From NCBI RefSeq assembly GCF_001277175.1, contig NZ_CP012257.1:2294001-2358000 (forward strand): DNA of 64,000 nucleotides. The letters run 5' to 3'. The notes below the pieces were generated by a model that saw nothing but the letters and a program-made list of their open reading frames with translations, did not search any database and was not told where the DNA came from. Source of the DNA: Cronobacter universalis NCTC 9529. Lineage in GTDB: Bacteria; Pseudomonadota; Gammaproteobacteria; Enterobacterales; Enterobacteriaceae. Numbering within the stretch: position 1 is the stretch's first letter; each line of letters begins with the position of its first letter. Below, in pieces: positions 1 to 8,027 of this stretch. The translations under genes and the position numbers were made by a program.

Positions 1-625
1 GTTTAACGATCGCGGTTATACGCTGTTTGTGATGACCTATCGCCTGCCCGCCGACGGCCACGCCGAAGGCGCCGACGCCCCGCTCGCCGATCTCCAGCGC
101 GCCATGCGGCTTATCCGCGCCCGGGCGTCGCGCTGGCAACTCGACCCGGACAAACTCGGCGTGCTGGGCTTTTCCGCGGGCGGTCACGCCGCCGCAAGCC
201 TCGGCACCCGCTGGAACGACGCGGTGTACGCGCCGCTGGATGAAACCGACGCGTTCAGCGCCCGCCCGGCCTTTATGGGGCTGGTCTATCCGGTCATGAC
301 CATGGAGGAGCCGGTGGCGCACCCCGGCTCGCGGGAGGCGCTGGTAGGCAACGCGCCCGATGAACGCGCCATCCGCCGCTATTCGCCGGAAAAAGCGGTC
401 ACCCACGCCACCCCGCCCGCGTTTTTACTGCACGCGGTGGATGACCCGGCCGTGAAAGTGGAAAACAGTCTGCTGATGTTTAACGCGCTGCACGCGCAGG
501 GCGTGCCGGTGGAGATGCATCTTTTTGAACAGGGGCAACACGGATTCGGCATTCGCGATGCCCTGGGGCTGCCCGCGCACGTCTGGCCGGAGCTGCTGAT
601 GAACTGGATTGAGAGCAAACGCTGA
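1..625 (+). CDS. alpha/beta hydrolase, partial (5' end outside window)
   Basis: The reading frame is open from base 2, so the gene begins upstream of the window; the first in-frame start-like codons (29 GTG, 32 ATG) fall inside a conserved beta-strand and are not credible starts. Visible hallmarks of an esterase-type alpha/beta hydrolase (BD-FAE / acetyl-xylan-esterase-like) are the nucleophile elbow GFSAGGH, a downstream Asp in AVDDPAVKV and the catalytic His in GQHGFG near the C-terminus. The likely reaction is ester hydrolysis, perhaps deacetylation of a sugar or polysaccharide, but the substrate cannot be read from sequence. It converges on aldA, with a perfect GC-rich palindrome between the two stops. 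Confidence 0.8.
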   Translation, partial: FNDRGYTLFVMTYRLPADGHAEGADAPLADLQRAMRLIRARASRWQLDPDKLGVLGFSAGGHAAASLGTRWNDAVYAPLDETDAFSARPAFMGLVYPVMTMEEPVAHPGSREALVGNAPDERAIRRYSPEKAVTHATPPAFLLHAVDDPAVKVENSLLMFNALHAQGVPVEMHLFEQGQHGFGIRDALGLPAHVWPELLMNWIESKR

Positions 626-631
626 CGCAGC

Positions 632-651
632 GGGCCGCCTGCAGGCGGCCC
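632..651. terminator. palindromic hairpin between convergent genes
   Basis: A perfect 20-base palindrome (8-bp stem GGGCCGCC, TGCA loop) sits in the 34-base gap between the hydrolase stop and the aldA stop. No U-tract follows on either strand, so it may stabilise 3' ends or work as a weak bidirectional terminator rather than a canonical intrinsic one. Confidence 0.45.
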
Positions 652-659
652 TGAAACGG

Positions 660-2099
660 TTAGCTTTGCAGATAGACAACCTGGGTTTGCAGATATTCAT
701 GCAGCCCGTGTTTGCCATCCGCTCCGCCGATGCCGGATTTACGCCAGCCCGCGTGGAACCCCTGCATCGCTTCGAAGTTTTCACGGTTGATGTAAGTTTC
801 GCCAAACTTCAGCCCGTTAATCGCTTTCATGGCGGTGGCGAGCGACTGTGTATAAATTGACGACGTCAGGCCGTACTCGCTGTCGTTCGCCATCGCAATG
901 GCCTCTTCCAGCGTCCCGAACGTGACGACCGGCAGCACCGGGCCGAACGTCTCTTCATGCATAATGCTCATCTCCTGGCGCACATCCACCAGCAGCGTCG
1001 GCGGATAGAAATAGCCTTTGCCTTCCACCGCCTTGCCGCCGAGCGCCACCGTCGCGCCCTCGCTGACCGCGCGCGCCACTTTCTCTTTCACGCGCGCCAG
1101 CGCAGCCGCGTTGATCAGCGGCCCCATCGCGATATCGTCATGCGCCGCCGGATCGCCGAATGTCACCGCGCTCAGCGCCTCGCCAAGCGCGCTGACAAAA
1201 CGGTCGTAAATGCCCTTCTGCACATAGACGCGCTCAACGCAGTTACAGACCTGCCCGGTGTTAATGACGCGCGAATCGACAATCGCTTTTACCGCAAGCG
1301 GCACATCCGCATCGTCCATCACGATGGCGGGCGCTTTGCCGCCAAGCTCCAGACAGACTTTGGTGATGTTTTTCGCAGCCGCCGCCATGATTTTTTCGCC
1401 CGCGCCGACGCTGCCGGTCATGCTCACCAGCGCCACTTTCGGGTTGCCGGCCAGCTCCTGGCCGACGGTTTCTCCGCGCCCCAGCACCAGGTTAAATACG
1501 CCCGCCGGCAGCCCCACCTCATGCACGATCTGCGCAAACGCGATGGCGTTATTCGGCGTGAATTCGCTCGGTTTAATCACAATGGTGTTGCCGGTAATCA
1601 GCGCAGGCGCCAGTTTGCGGGCGATCAGAAAGAACGGGAAATTCCACGGCAGAATGCCGGTGGTAACGCCAAGCGCGCGCTTAAACACCAGAATATTTTC
1701 GCCAGGCCGGTCGCTTTGCAGGATTTCGCCTTCATAACGGCGCGCCCACTCGGCCATATAGTCGATGTAATCCGCCGTAAAGTTGACCTCAACGCTCGCG
1801 AGCTGCTGCGTTTTGCCGCCTTCGGCCACAATCAGCGCGCTGATTTCCGCCGCCTTTTCGCGGATGCCAGCGGCGATTTTACGCAGCCATCCGGCGCGCT
1901 CGATGGCGGGCAGCGCCTCCCAGCCCGCCTGCGCGCGGGCGGCGGCGTCAATGGCGCGGCGCGCGTCCTCTGCAGTGCCGTCCGGGATACGAGAAATCAA
2001 CGCCTCCGTGGCGGGGTTGACCACATCGATCCACGCCTCGCCCTGCCACTGAACAAACTGACCGTCGATATACATAGGATGTTGTACGGGTGCTGTCAT
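660..2099 (-). CDS. aldA: aldehyde dehydrogenase A (lactaldehyde/glycolaldehyde dehydrogenase)
   Basis: A 479-residue NAD-dependent aldehyde dehydrogenase that matches my recollection of E. coli AldA almost throughout and has the same length. AldA oxidises L-lactaldehyde (from fucose or rhamnose) to lactate and glycolaldehyde to glycolate in the cytoplasm. Visible family motifs are LPWNFPFF, the TGSVGAGE Rossmann segment, CLELGGKAPA with the general-base Glu, and TGQVCNC with the catalytic Cys near residue 285. The start (MTAPVQHPMYIDG) aligns with the E. coli N-terminus. ydcF follows upstream on the same strand, as in E. coli, but about 200 bases separate them, so aldA probably has its own promoter. 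Confidence 0.97.
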   Translation of the reverse strand: MTAPVQHPMYIDGQFVQWQGEAWIDVVNPATEALISRIPDGTAEDARRAIDAAARAQAGWEALPAIERAGWLRKIAAGIREKAAEISALIVAEGGKTQQLASVEVNFTADYIDYMAEWARRYEGEILQSDRPGENILVFKRALGVTTGILPWNFPFFLIARKLAPALITGNTIVIKPSEFTPNNAIAFAQIVHEVGLPAGVFNLVLGRGETVGQELAGNPKVALVSMTGSVGAGEKIMAAAAKNITKVCLELGGKAPAIVMDDADVPLAVKAIVDSRVINTGQVCNCVERVYVQKGIYDRFVSALGEALSAVTFGDPAAHDDIAMGPLINAAALARVKEKVARAVSEGATVALGGKAVEGKGYFYPPTLLVDVRQEMSIMHEETFGPVLPVVTFGTLEEAIAMANDSEYGLTSSIYTQSLATAMKAINGLKFGETYINRENFEAMQGFHAGWRKSGIGGADGKHGLHEYLQTQVVYLQS

Positions 2100-2258
2100 C
2101 GCGTGCTCCTGCTGTCGTATGGTTTTTAACAGGTGAATGAATTGTTAAAAAACTACGGGCGGCGGGCAGGCCAGAGAAACGTTTTGGCTGAAAATGTGAA
2201 TCAGGTCGGGAAAAACGGCGGAGAAACCGCCATGAGATAACAATTATTCAACACGCCG

Positions 2259-2294
2259 CTGCCCGTTTGCGCCGTAAATCGCGCAAACGGGCAG
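2259..2294. repeat. 14-bp perfect inverted repeat downstream of ydcF
   Basis: CTGCCCGTTTGCGC (2259-2272) and its exact reverse complement (2281-2294) flank an 8-base loop, just past the ydcF stop. A hairpin this stable should stop or protect ydcF transcripts, but no run of U follows on the ydcF strand, so intrinsic termination is uncertain. Confidence 0.6.
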
Positions 2295-2302
2295 GCTGGA
2301 CG

Positions 2303-3106
2303 TCAGGCGAGCGAGCGATGACGCAGAAAGCTGGTGAGCTGCGGTTCATCGTGCAGCGCCTGCCAGGCGTTCAGTACTTCAGGCGGGATCGCCACTTCAT
2401 CGATGAAATCGCGGCCCGCCGGGCCGTAGCCGTCTGCGTCGTTACGCAGGCGCGGGATCTCGCCCAGCACCAGCGACAGATACCGCTCTACCGGCCAGAG
2501 CCCTTCGGACGGCTCGCGGAACCGCACTGCCCTGGCGCCGTTCTCCAGCACCGGCTGTACGCCGGGGTAACTCAGCCATTCGGTCAGGGACGGCACGTCG
2601 CGCCAGGCGCGGGTAAAGGTGGCGTGGGTGCGCCGCTGCATGGTCGGGTCCTGAATCAGTATCGCGCGCGCAGGCAGTTCACCGCGAGCATCCAGCAGCT
2701 CGCGGGTGAAACGGGCGTTCTCGCCGCAGTTGGTGGATTTCTCCTCAACGATAATCTGCTCGTCAGGCACTTCATGAAACTCGCGGGCGATACGGGCCAG
2801 GATCCCCGCCTCGGTAAGCCCCGTGGTGCGCAGATGGTTGTAACGGGGATGCTGCGCCACGGCGGCATAAAGGAACGTGGTCGAGTGACCCAGCCCGCCG
2901 GTAATCAGCAGCGGCAGCCCGCTCTCTTTAGCCAGGCGCGCGGCGGCGTCCACGGTTGGCAGCACCGCGTTGCCCGCGAGCACAATCAGCTGCGCGTCCC
3001 CGGCGGCGGGCGCTGCGGCAAAATCGTTACGGGCGAGCCAGGCGCCGATGAGGTTAATACGCTGCAGCGTGCCTTCCGAAAGCAGAGGAAAAGGCATCAT
3101 GTTCAT
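2303..3106 (-). CDS. ydcF: YdcF, DUF218 / SanA-like superfamily protein
   Basis: A 267-residue protein closely resembling E. coli YdcF, a soluble DUF218 protein reported to bind S-adenosylmethionine but without a settled physiological role. Characteristic segments are LAGNAVLPT, TGGLGHSTTF, the STNCGENARF motif and DPTMQRRT. I choose the ATG at 3106 (MNMMPFPLL) because it matches the E. coli N-terminus and has GGAGGTGACC directly upstream; an in-frame ATG at 3133 lies before that ribosome-binding site. It neighbours aldA as in E. coli. Confidence 0.93.
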   Translation of the reverse strand: MNMMPFPLLSEGTLQRINLIGAWLARNDFAAAPAAGDAQLIVLAGNAVLPTVDAAARLAKESGLPLLITGGLGHSTTFLYAAVAQHPRYNHLRTTGLTEAGILARIAREFHEVPDEQIIVEEKSTNCGENARFTRELLDARGELPARAILIQDPTMQRRTHATFTRAWRDVPSLTEWLSYPGVQPVLENGARAVRFREPSEGLWPVERYLSLVLGEIPRLRNDADGYGPAGRDFIDEVAIPPEVLNAWQALHDEPQLTSFLRHRSLA

Positions 3107-3254
3107 GGTCACCTCCATAGTCAAAGCCAGCATCCAGCGTACCGACTGGCGTTCGGCTCCCCTACCGGAGAGCTCCTAATCTGCCTGCGCCTGCTGCTCA
3201 GCAGACCGCTAAATGTTACAAATTTGAAATAAATCGAATTTGCTGAAAATCGTC

Positions 3255-3457
3255 GGGTTGCACCTGTTTCCCATTCTGACGGATTCCCCATCCCGAATAA
3301 TAATCTGCGGCAAACCATCGTTAATTAAGGTTTTATCCCTGGCCGATATGGCTGATTTAGCACCACTGGCACGACCAGTGGTTTGCCAAATACGCCGACC
3401 AAACTTAATTTGCTTAACACTTTGACAACCTTTTTTACCGTTCAGGGTTGCACCTGT
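3255..3457. repeat. 13-base direct repeat pair upstream of the MHS transporter
   Basis: GGGTTGCACCTGT occurs at 3255-3267 and again at 3445-3457, 190 bases apart, in the 405-base gap between ydcF and the transporter. Between them, at 3362-3382, lies a perfect 8-bp inverted repeat (ACCACTGG, loop CACGA, CCAGTGGT). The layout suggests regulator binding sites, but no regulator gene is adjacent. The rest of the gap is AT-rich with no credible gene. Confidence 0.5.
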
Positions 3458-3511
3458 AGCGCGCCAGGTAGCGCCTTGCACCACCACTCAACGTGCGAGG
3501 GTTTCACTCTA

Positions 3512-4834
3512 ATGACGACACACGACGGCAGTATCGCTATCCTCAAAAAGAACCGAAAAGTGCTGATCGCGAGCCTCACAGGCAGCGCTATTGAATGGTT
3601 CGACTACTTTCTCTATGGCACCGCCGCCGCACTGGTGTTTAACAAGATCTTTTTCCCGATGGTTGACCCGGTGATTGGGCTTATCCTCTCCTGGCTCTCC
3701 TTCTCGCTGACCTTTTTTATCCGCCCGATTGGCGGCGTGTTTTTCGCCCATATCGGCGACCGCATCGGGCGTAAGAAAACGCTGGTACTGACCCTCTCGC
3801 TGATGGGCGGCGCGACGGTGATGATTGGCCTGCTGCCTGATTATGAAACGATCGGTATCTGGGCGCCGGTGCTGCTGATCCTGATGCGCATTATCCAGGG
3901 CATGGGCATTGGCGGTGAATGGGGCGGCGCACTGCTCCTCGCCTACGAATACGCGCCCGAAAAGCGCAAAGGATTTTTCGGCAGCATCCCGCAGGCGGGC
4001 GTGACCATCGGCATGCTGATGGCGACATTTATCGTCTCGCTGATGACGCTGTTTAGCGAAGCGCAATTTCTCGCCTGGGGCTGGCGTATTCCGTTTCTTT
4101 TTAGCGCGGTGCTGGTGTTGCTGGGGTTGTGGATCCGTCGCGGAATTGATGAAACGCCTGATTTCCAGCAGGCGAAGCGCACCGGGCAGCTCAGCAAAAC
4201 GCCGCTGCGCGTGACGGTACGCCACCACTGGCGCGAAGTGCTTATCGCCGCCGGTTTAAAAGTCGTGGAAACCGCGCCCTTCTACATTTTCTCGACTTTC
4301 GTGGTGAGCTACGCCACCACTACGCTGGCCTATGAAAAATCCCAGGCGCTGGAATCGGTAACGCTGGCGGCACTGGTGGCGACGGTACTGATCCCGGTGA
4401 TGGGGCTGCTGTCGGATAAAATTGGCCGCAAGCGGATGTATGCGGTGAGCGTTATGCTGCTGGGCGCCTTTATCGTGCCGTGGTTTATGCTGCTCGACAC
4501 CGGCACCACCTGGGGGATCGTGCTCGCGACGGTTATCGCGTTCGGCGTACTGTGGGCGCCGATCACCGCGGTGCTCGGCACGCTCTGTTCAGAGATTTTC
4601 CACGCACGGGTGCGCTATACCGGTATTACGCTTGGGTATCAACTGGGCGCCGCGCTCGCCGGCGGTACCGCGCCGCTTATCGCCACGGGCCTGCTGGCCC
4701 ACTCCGGCGGCGACTGGACGCCCGTCGCCTGGTATCTGGCAGTCACCGTCGCGATTTCGCTTCTGGCTATCCTGTGCGCCAGCCGCCTGAATAGCCGTGA
4801 AGCCCCTGTGGAAGGCGAAACCACTGTGCGGTAA
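3512..4834 (+). CDS. MFS transporter, metabolite:H+ symporter (MHS) family
   Basis: A 440-residue, 12-helix major facilitator. The MHS-type N-terminus (GSAIEWFDYFLYG), the loop 2-3 motif GDRIGRKKT and its second-half counterpart SDKIGRKRM are plain. Family members (ShiA, ProP, KgtP, YhjE) import organic acids, osmolytes or shikimate with protons across the inner membrane; the substrate here is unknown. The ATG at 3512 (MTTHDGS) starts the conserved part, with a purine-rich GCGAGGG about 11 bases upstream; the in-frame upstream extension is not family-like. The stop codon abuts the fosA stop (convergent). It is a single gene with repeat-rich upstream DNA. Confidence 0.88.
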   Translation: MTTHDGSIAILKKNRKVLIASLTGSAIEWFDYFLYGTAAALVFNKIFFPMVDPVIGLILSWLSFSLTFFIRPIGGVFFAHIGDRIGRKKTLVLTLSLMGGATVMIGLLPDYETIGIWAPVLLILMRIIQGMGIGGEWGGALLLAYEYAPEKRKGFFGSIPQAGVTIGMLMATFIVSLMTLFSEAQFLAWGWRIPFLFSAVLVLLGLWIRRGIDETPDFQQAKRTGQLSKTPLRVTVRHHWREVLIAAGLKVVETAPFYIFSTFVVSYATTTLAYEKSQALESVTLAALVATVLIPVMGLLSDKIGRKRMYAVSVMLLGAFIVPWFMLLDTGTTWGIVLATVIAFGVLWAPITAVLGTLCSEIFHARVRYTGITLGYQLGAALAGGTAPLIATGLLAHSGGDWTPVAWYLAVTVAISLLAILCASRLNSREAPVEGETTVR

Positions 4835-5242
4835 TCAATCAAAAAACGTCATTCCCCGGTAAGGCCGCGTACGGCAGGCGGCCAGCCGGGTGGCGAGACT
4901 GCCGACATGCAGCTCAAGCTGATGCCCGTCCGGGTCGAGAAAATACCAGGAATCGCCCTCGCTGCGGTTGGTTTTCCAGATTTTCACGCCCGCGGCGGTC
5001 AGGGTGTCCACCACCTGCGGGAAATCCGCCTCGCTCACGGTAAAGGCATAATGCGTGTAGTCACGGGCAGGCTGCCCGGCGTTGTCATCCAGCGACAGAC
5101 AGAGCCAGAGATCGCCGCACGAAAGATACGCTCCGCCGTCCCAGCGCGCATGCAGCCGCAGCCCTGGCAGCGTCCGGTAAAACGCGAGGCTTCGCGCCAC
5201 ATCGCGCACGGCAAGCGTAAGGTGGTTAAGCCCGCTGAGCAT
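4835..5242 (-). CDS. fosA: FosA-type fosfomycin glutathione transferase
   Basis: A 135-residue vicinal-oxygen-chelate (glyoxalase-fold) enzyme. It matches FosA over its whole length, from [12 protein letters not shown] to the LELHVGSL segment. FosA uses Mn2+ and K+ to add glutathione to the epoxide of fosfomycin, inactivating it in the cytoplasm. The three expected metal ligands are present: His7, His64 (DYTHYAF) and Glu110 (QLELH). The start at 5242 is the FosA N-terminus and lies 17 bases inside the upstream acetyltransferase, so the two are probably translationally coupled. Chromosomal fosA genes are common in Klebsiella, Enterobacter and Serratia; base composition here matches the neighbours, giving no sign of recent transfer. 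Confidence 0.92.
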   Translation of the reverse strand: MLSGLNHLTLAVRDVARSLAFYRTLPGLRLHARWDGGAYLSCGDLWLCLSLDDNAGQPARDYTHYAFTVSEADFPQVVDTLTAAGVKIWKTNRSEGDSWYFLDPDGHQLELHVGSLATRLAACRTRPYRGMTFFD

Positions 5243-5714
5243 CTGCCGCGCCCCCGTCCTGCAGCGGCCTGGCGAAGCAGACCGCATCCTCCTGCCCCAC
5301 ATAGCGGCCGTAATTGTCGATAATTTCATAACCGCGGCGCAGGTAAAATTCCACCGCGCGCTGATTAGTGCGGCGGGTCTCCAGCCATGCCTGCTGATAG
5401 CCGAAGTCACGCGCGAAGCGCTCCGCCGCGCTTAATAACTGGCTGCCCGCGCCGGGGTTATCCGGCAGCGCGAACAGACGTTTGATTTCGGCGACGCCAG
5501 GCTGAAGCGGACGACAGGCCACGCAGCCGATGGCCGCGCCGCTGGCGTTACGCGCCAGCAAAAAGATCGCGCCCTTAACGCGCACATCGTCATTATCAAA
5601 CGACTGCCTGCCCGAGCTGCCGGTGAGCGCCGCCAGCGTCTCGGAGAGCGCGGCCAGCAAAACGATAGCGTCAGGGTGCGTCGGGTCGCTCGGTTCAATC
5701 AGGTAATCAGGCAT
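5226..5714 (-). CDS. GNAT family N-acetyltransferase
   Basis: A 162-residue GCN5-related acetyltransferase. The central GCVACRPL strand, the [10 protein letters not shown] strand followed by NPGAGSQLL (acetyl-CoA pyrophosphate loop variant), and the C-terminal [14 protein letters not shown] signature are visible. It transfers acetyl from acetyl-CoA to an unknown amine. It precedes fosA on the same strand with a 17-base overlap, so the two form one operon; whether it contributes to antibiotic tolerance is only inferred from this pairing. The start MPDYLIEP has AGAGAGAAAGATGCC upstream, a usable ribosome-binding region. Confidence 0.85.
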   Translation of the reverse strand: MPDYLIEPSDPTHPDAIVLLAALSETLAALTGSSGRQSFDNDDVRVKGAIFLLARNASGAAIGCVACRPLQPGVAEIKRLFALPDNPGAGSQLLSAAERFARDFGYQQAWLETRRTNQRAVEFYLRRGYEIIDNYGRYVGQEDAVCFARPLQDGGAADAQRA

Positions 5715-5842
5715 CTTTCTCTCTCATTCACGCGGCGTCAGGCCGCATCACAGCATAGCGCAGCGGCAACCAGTTCCGCTGTAATTCAGACAACGCGCCG
5801 CCATACATTCACAATATTTTTTAAAGATTAATTTACATTCAC

Positions 5843-5887
5843 TTGAATTATTAAAATAGCGCGCCCTAGAATAGTTAGAGCACTAAC
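5843..5887 (+). promoter_or_regulatory. promoter and MarR-type operator of the efflux operon
   Basis: A -35 TTGAAT (5843-5848) and -10 TAGAAT (5867-5872) are separated by 18 bases. A perfect inverted repeat GTTAG-AGCA-CTAAC (5874-5887) begins just after the -10 and covers the predicted start of transcription near 5879. An operator there would let the MarR protein encoded next repress its own operon. Confidence 0.65.
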
Positions 5888-5902
5888 GAATGGATAACCG
5901 CC

Positions 5903-6334
5903 GTGGATACGCGTGACCTGACTTTCTCTCATTTGCTGTGGATGACCGCCCACCACTGGCGTCTCGCGATGGATCGGCGGCTGAAAGGGCTTGGCATGAG
6001 CCAGGCGAGCTGGGTGGCCGTCGCCGCGATTGCGCGCCATGAAACCCCGCTGGCGCAGGGCGAGCTGGCGCAACAGCTGGGCGTGGAGAGCGCGACGCTG
6101 GTGCCGCTGCTGAATCGTCTGGTGGAACAGCAACTCATTGGGCGCGTCACGCCGCCCGGCGATCGCCGCAAGCGGCTGCTGGTCGCCACAGACCAGGGCC
6201 AGGCGCTGTTTGAAAAGGTGAAAGTCGAGGCGGACAGCCTGAGGGAGACTATCCTTTCCACCATTCCCCCGGAAGAACTGGCCGTCACGCGTCGCGTACT
6301 GGACCGTTTATTGCAGGAAATTGAAAAACAGTAA
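5903..6334 (+). CDS. MarR family transcriptional regulator
   Basis: A 143-residue winged-helix regulator of the MarR/SlyA type. The recognition region (GELAQQLGVESATLVPLLNRL) and the wing (RVTPPGDRRKRLLVAT) are clear. Such proteins are usually dimeric repressors released by phenolic or antimicrobial ligands. The start is GTG at 5903; no in-frame ATG exists nearby, and the nearby ATG at 5890 is out of frame. Its TAA overlaps the next gene's ATG (TAATG), so regulator and pump are translationally coupled. The palindrome over its promoter supports autoregulation and control of the downstream efflux genes. Confidence 0.9.
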   Translation: MDTRDLTFSHLLWMTAHHWRLAMDRRLKGLGMSQASWVAVAAIARHETPLAQGELAQQLGVESATLVPLLNRLVEQQLIGRVTPPGDRRKRLLVATDQGQALFEKVKVEADSLRETILSTIPPEELAVTRRVLDRLLQEIEKQ

Positions 6335-7989
6335 TGCGATCGGTGAAACACGACCCTTATGCGCCGCGCGAATGGGCGCCCCATGAAAAACCGATGCTGC
6401 TCGGCTCGCCGTCGACGCCGCACCATGCGCCCTGGAAGCGCATCGCCTATGGCATCGTCGGGCTGCTGGTGTGTCTGACCGGCGCGCTCGGTAACGCGAT
6501 GGTCACGGCGAACCTGCAAAATTTGCAGGGCACGTTCGCGGCCTGGTCGACGGAAATAGCCTGGCTCCCCGCGGTTTATGTCATGACCAACGTCTCCATC
6601 AACCTGCTGCTGGTGAAATTTCGCCAGCAGTACGGGCTGCGCGCCTTTACCGAAGGGTTCCTGGTGCTCTATGTGCTGGTGACGTTTTTCCACCTGTTCG
6701 TTAACGATCTCAACACCGCCATCATGGTGCGCGCAGCGCACGGCATGGTGGGCGCGGCGCTCAGCTCGCTCGGCATCTATTACCAGATCCAGGCCTGGCC
6801 CGCGAAGCATCGCCTGAAGGCGCTGACCATCGGTATTACCGGTTCGCAGCTGGCGATCCCCATCGCCCGCCTCTTCTCTACCGAGCTGCTGCAACTGGAG
6901 GAGTGGCGCGGTCTGTATCTGTTCGAGCTGGGGCTGGCGCTGATTTCGCTCGCCTGCGTGATTGCGCTGAAACTGCCGCCGGGCGATCGCCGTAAAGTGT
7001 TTGAGAAAAAAGATTTTATTACGTTCTTACTGATGGCGCCCGGCATGGCGCTGCTCTGCGGCGCGCTGTCGCTCGGGCGGCTCGACTGGTGGTTTGAAGC
7101 GCCGTGGATAGGCTGGGCGCTCGGCGCGTCGCTGGTGCTTATCCTCGCCGCTATCGTGTTTGAGCATAACCGCACTAATCCGCTGCTGAACACCCGCTGG
7201 CTCTCCAGCGGCAGTATTGTGCGCCTCGGGCTGATTATGGTGCTGATCCGCATCGTGCTGGCGGAGCAGAATACCGGCGCTATCGGCTGGTTGCAGTATA
7301 TCGGTTTACAGAATGAGCAGATGACGCACCTGGCGCTGGCGATTCTGGCGGGCGTGATTTGCGGCATCGTCACCAGCGCGCTCACTATCAACCCGCAGAA
7401 AACCGTCTGGCCGATTATGGTCTCGCTGGCGCTGATGATTGTCGCCTCGCTGATGGACAGCCAGGCCACCAGCCAGACCCGCGCCGACCAGATGCTGATA
7501 AGCCAGTTCCTGCTCGGCTTCGGCAGCGCCTTTTTCCTGGCGCCGGCGATGCTGGCGGGCATTGGCGGCGTGATCGCCGATCCGCGCAACCTGGTGAGCT
7601 TCTCGGTGCTGTTCGGCATGAGCCAGAACCTGGGCGGGCTTATCGGTTCGGCGCTGCTCGGCACCTTCCAGACCTGGCGGGAGAAGTATCACTCCAGCCT
7701 GCTGGCCGACCAGCTCTCGTCACTCAACCCACTGGTGAATGAACGGCTCGCGCAGTACAGCCAGATCTGGAGCAACCTGCTTACCGACCCGACGCTGTTA
7801 AACACCCAGGCGGTGCAGCAGTTGCAGAGCGTGGCGACCACCGAGGCCAATATTCTGGCCTATAACGATACCTGTCTGCTGACGGCGGCCATCGCCGCCT
7901 CGACGCTGTTATGGATTTTCTGGCGGCTTATCCGCCTGCGGCTCGCCGCGCGCCGCGCCCTGAAGCAGGCGATGCAGAGCGGCCAGTAA
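6334..7989 (+). CDS. DHA2-type MFS drug efflux transporter (14 TM)
   Basis: A 551-residue inner-membrane transporter, of a length and hydropathy typical of 14-helix DHA2 (EmrB/FarB-like) pumps. Helix 1 starts after a hydrophilic 35-residue N-terminus (near IAYGIVGLLVCLTGALGNAMV). A long periplasmic insertion lies between the last two helices (around QTWREKYHSSLLADQL to NILAYNDT). It should export substrates by proton antiport, handing them to the HlyD adaptor and outer-membrane factor encoded next. Substrate unknown; fatty acids, fusaric-acid-like aromatics or antibiotics fit the family. It overlaps the MarR stop codon. Confidence 0.9.
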   Translation: MRSVKHDPYAPREWAPHEKPMLLGSPSTPHHAPWKRIAYGIVGLLVCLTGALGNAMVTANLQNLQGTFAAWSTEIAWLPAVYVMTNVSINLLLVKFRQQYGLRAFTEGFLVLYVLVTFFHLFVNDLNTAIMVRAAHGMVGAALSSLGIYYQIQAWPAKHRLKALTIGITGSQLAIPIARLFSTELLQLEEWRGLYLFELGLALISLACVIALKLPPGDRRKVFEKKDFITFLLMAPGMALLCGALSLGRLDWWFEAPWIGWALGASLVLILAAIVFEHNRTNPLLNTRWLSSGSIVRLGLIMVLIRIVLAEQNTGAIGWLQYIGLQNEQMTHLALAILAGVICGIVTSALTINPQKTVWPIMVSLALMIVASLMDSQATSQTRADQMLISQFLLGFGSAFFLAPAMLAGIGGVIADPRNLVSFSVLFGMSQNLGGLIGSALLGTFQTWREKYHSSLLADQLSSLNPLVNERLAQYSQIWSNLLTDPTLLNTQAVQQLQSVATTEANILAYNDTCLLTAAIAASTLLWIFWRLIRLRLAARRALKQAMQSGQ

Positions 7990-8027
7990 CCTGACGATTT
8001 TTTGACTGACATGATTCTGGAGTAGTG

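Noticed and set aside
957..2129. 390-codon plus-strand open frame antisense to aldA
   Set aside because: Arg/His-rich shadow of a strongly conserved gene in GC-rich DNA; no ribosome-binding site or family.
2194..2209. Possible CRP half-site upstream of aldA (TGTGA-N6-TCGGG)
   Set aside because: Only one arm matches; too weak to list although aldA is CRP-controlled in E. coli.
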